Assembly (NCBI RefSeq): GCF_012927445.1
Contig: NZ_JABBPD010000008.1
Span: forward strand, 372,001-436,000
Direction of reading: 5' to 3'
DNA length: 64,000 nt
Source: Rhodoferax sp.
Lineage (GTDB): Bacteria; Pseudomonadota; Gammaproteobacteria; Burkholderiales; Burkholderiaceae_C
Shown: positions 62,752 to 64,000 of the stretch, piece by piece
Position numbering within the stretch: position 1 is the first letter of the stretch
Layout: each line of letters begins with the position of its first letter
Translations under genes and position numbers: made by a program
Notes under the pieces: model-generated
The model's database searches: none
What the model was told of the DNA's origin: nothing
What the model saw: only the letters and a program-made list of their open reading frames with translations

Positions 62752-64000
62752 TTGAGCTCTGACGTTCTGGCTAAGCTGTCGCTGGCCGCCTTTGAGCGCG
62801 TGGTGAATGCCACCTCGGGCTTTCGTTCCCGCCCGGGCCAGCATGATATGGCGCAGCGCATTGCCAGCGCTTTATCGGGCGTGAACCTGGGCGAGCACCC
62901 CAACCCCGGCAAGGCCATCACCGTCATTCAGGCCGGCACCGGTGTCGGCAAGTCGGCGGCTTACCTGTCGACCACCGTGGCGATGGCGCTGGCGCTGAAA
63001 ACCCGGGTGGTTGTGTCCACCGCCACCGTCGCTCTGCAAGAGCAGCTGATGACCAAGGACTTGCCGGCGCTGGCCGCCGTGCTGGAAACCCCTTTTGTTT
63101 TTGCTCTGGCCAAGGGCCGGGGCCGTTATGTGTGCAAACTCAAGCTGGAGCGCCTGGTGGGTCTCGGCGGGGACGAGGCGAGCGACGACCTGTTTGAGCC
63201 CGATGAGGACCAGCCGCCACCACGCAACGCCTATGCCAAACAACTGCAGGGCGAGGACCCGGAAGAGCGCCGTATGAAACTGTATGACTCGTTGGCGACG
63301 GCGCTGGCGAGCGGCAAATGGGACGGCGACCGCGACAACCTGGCCGAGCAGCCAGAGTCACGCGACTGGTCGGCGGTGGCGGCGGAGCGCCACACCTGCA
63401 CCGCCCGGCACTGCCCGCGTTTTCGCGACTGCAGTTACTACAACGCCCGCACCAAGCTGGCCGAGGCCCAGGTGATCGTGGCCAACCACGATCTGGTGCT
63501 GGCCTCCTTGGGGCGCAAGGCGCTGCCCGAGCTGGACAACTGCCTGGTGGTGTTTGACGAAGGCCATCACCTGCCCGCCGTGGCGTTGGACCAGTTCTCC
63601 AGCAGCATGGATTTGTCCAGCCTGCGCTGGCTCGATAAACTGCCCAAAACCTTGCACGAGGTCAGTGGAAAAATTCACGTCGAACTGGCGCAGGATGTGA
63701 ACACGCTGGCGCAGCAGCTCAAAACCGCGCTGTTTGACGTCGGCCGCATGGTGATGGATTTGCTCAACGTGAACGCCACCGGCTATGACGGTGTCTATCG
63801 CTTCAAGAACGGCGTGCTGCCCGCTGAGTTCACCGACCCCATCACCCTGATTCAGGGCCATGCTGCCGGCTTGTCGAAAGCGCTGGAAGCGCTGGGCGCC
63901 GAGGTGAAACTGCTGGCCAAAGAAGACCCGTCGCAAGCGGTGAGCTGTTCGCTGCTGTACGCCAAACTGGGTCAGTTGGCCCCCAAACTCGGCAGCGTGG
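62752..64000 (+). CDS. dinG: ATP-dependent DNA helicase DinG (partial)
   Basis: The gene runs off the right edge (416 codons visible) and is therefore missing from the track. DinG is an XPD-like, iron-sulfur 5'-3' helicase. Walker A is IQAGTGVGKSAAYLS; motif Ia VVVSTATVALQEQLM; four Fe-S cysteines are visible in GRGRYVCKL, ERHTCTARHCPRFRDCSYY; the DEAH box appears as VVFDEGHHLP after VIVANHDLVLASL. The start is uncertain: the first in-frame start is a TTG at 62752 without a Shine-Dalgarno, and an out-of-frame ATG at 62739 opens only a seven-codon frame. Confidence 0.93.
   Translation, partial: MSSDVLAKLSLAAFERVVNATSGFRSRPGQHDMAQRIASALSGVNLGEHPNPGKAITVIQAGTGVGKSAAYLSTTVAMALALKTRVVVSTATVALQEQLMTKDLPALAAVLETPFVFALAKGRGRYVCKLKLERLVGLGGDEASDDLFEPDEDQPPPRNAYAKQLQGEDPEERRMKLYDSLATALASGKWDGDRDNLAEQPESRDWSAVAAERHTCTARHCPRFRDCSYYNARTKLAEAQVIVANHDLVLASLGRKALPELDNCLVVFDEGHHLPAVALDQFSSSMDLSSLRWLDKLPKTLHEVSGKIHVELAQDVNTLAQQLKTALFDVGRMVMDLLNVNATGYDGVYRFKNGVLPAEFTDPITLIQGHAAGLSKALEALGAEVKLLAKEDPSQAVSCSLLYAKLGQLAPKLGSV

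Noticed and set aside
62739-62762. Seven-codon upstream frame (MGISLEL) before dinG
   Set aside because: No Shine-Dalgarno and no composition signal; probably chance.

Overview
The window looks like chromosomal DNA from a betaproteobacterium of the Burkholderiales, most likely a Comamonadaceae member of the Rhodoferax/Polaromonas type. This is inferred from the order rpsB-tsf-pyrH-frr-uppS-cdsA-dxr-rseP-bamA-ompH-lpxD-fabZ-lpxA-lpxB-rnhB, the order carA-carB-greA-DUF4149-(yhbY)-rlmE-ftsH-folP-glmM, and a short dispersed repeat of a kind I associate with that family. No rRNA, tRNA, CRISPR array, insertion sequence or integrase was seen.

Layout. 1-6.4 kb (minus): signalling genes, namely an HD-GYP type response regulator cut by the window edge, its PAS histidine kinase, and a 1357-aa Cache-HAMP-PAS-PAS-GGDEF-EAL-REC-PAS protein. 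6.5-12.4 kb (minus): nnr, an MBL-fold hydrolase, an HDOD protein, dadA and an amidase. 12.6-27.8 kb (plus): translation, isoprenoid, outer-membrane and lipid A genes ending with rnhB and an rRNA methyltransferase. 28-39 kb: carAB, greA, a DUF4149 membrane protein, yhbY (opposite strand), rlmE, ftsH, folP, glmM. 39.4-43.1 kb: a TetR-controlled adaptor/permease/ATPase export operon. 43.5-53.6 kb: a phosphate-linked region with olsB, a PlcP/LpxH-like metallophosphoesterase, a GT4 glycosyltransferase, ppk, sixA, a histone H1-like protein, an EAL-CBS-GGDEF protein and ppx. Candidate PHO boxes lie upstream of olsB and of ppk. 53.9-58.8 kb: a CHRD lipoprotein, a phenylacetate-CoA ligase-like gene and metQNI. 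59-62.3 kb: two translationally coupled P-loop ATPases of unrecognised function. 62.75 kb to the end: the start of dinG.

The most unusual region is 58.66-62.47 kb. The last 156 bases of metI occur twice, flanking the two-ATPase cassette. The copies differ at eight positions, all synonymous, so both have a history as functional coding sequence. The downstream ATPase gene is compositionally mosaic: its ATPase and winged-helix part is GC-rich, while its C-terminal ~250 codons are AT-richer. This looks like a horizontally acquired two-gene module at the 3' end of metI, possibly a defence or stress system of undescribed type. That function is inference only.

A second thread is a roughly 50-bp repeat with about ten recognisable copies. 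Four lie inside coding regions (nnr, lpxB, the rRNA methyltransferase, DUF4149). All four are in the same orientation and reading frame relative to the gene, so the repeat supplies protein sequence. In two other genes (amidase, folP) it supplies the last codons and the stop.
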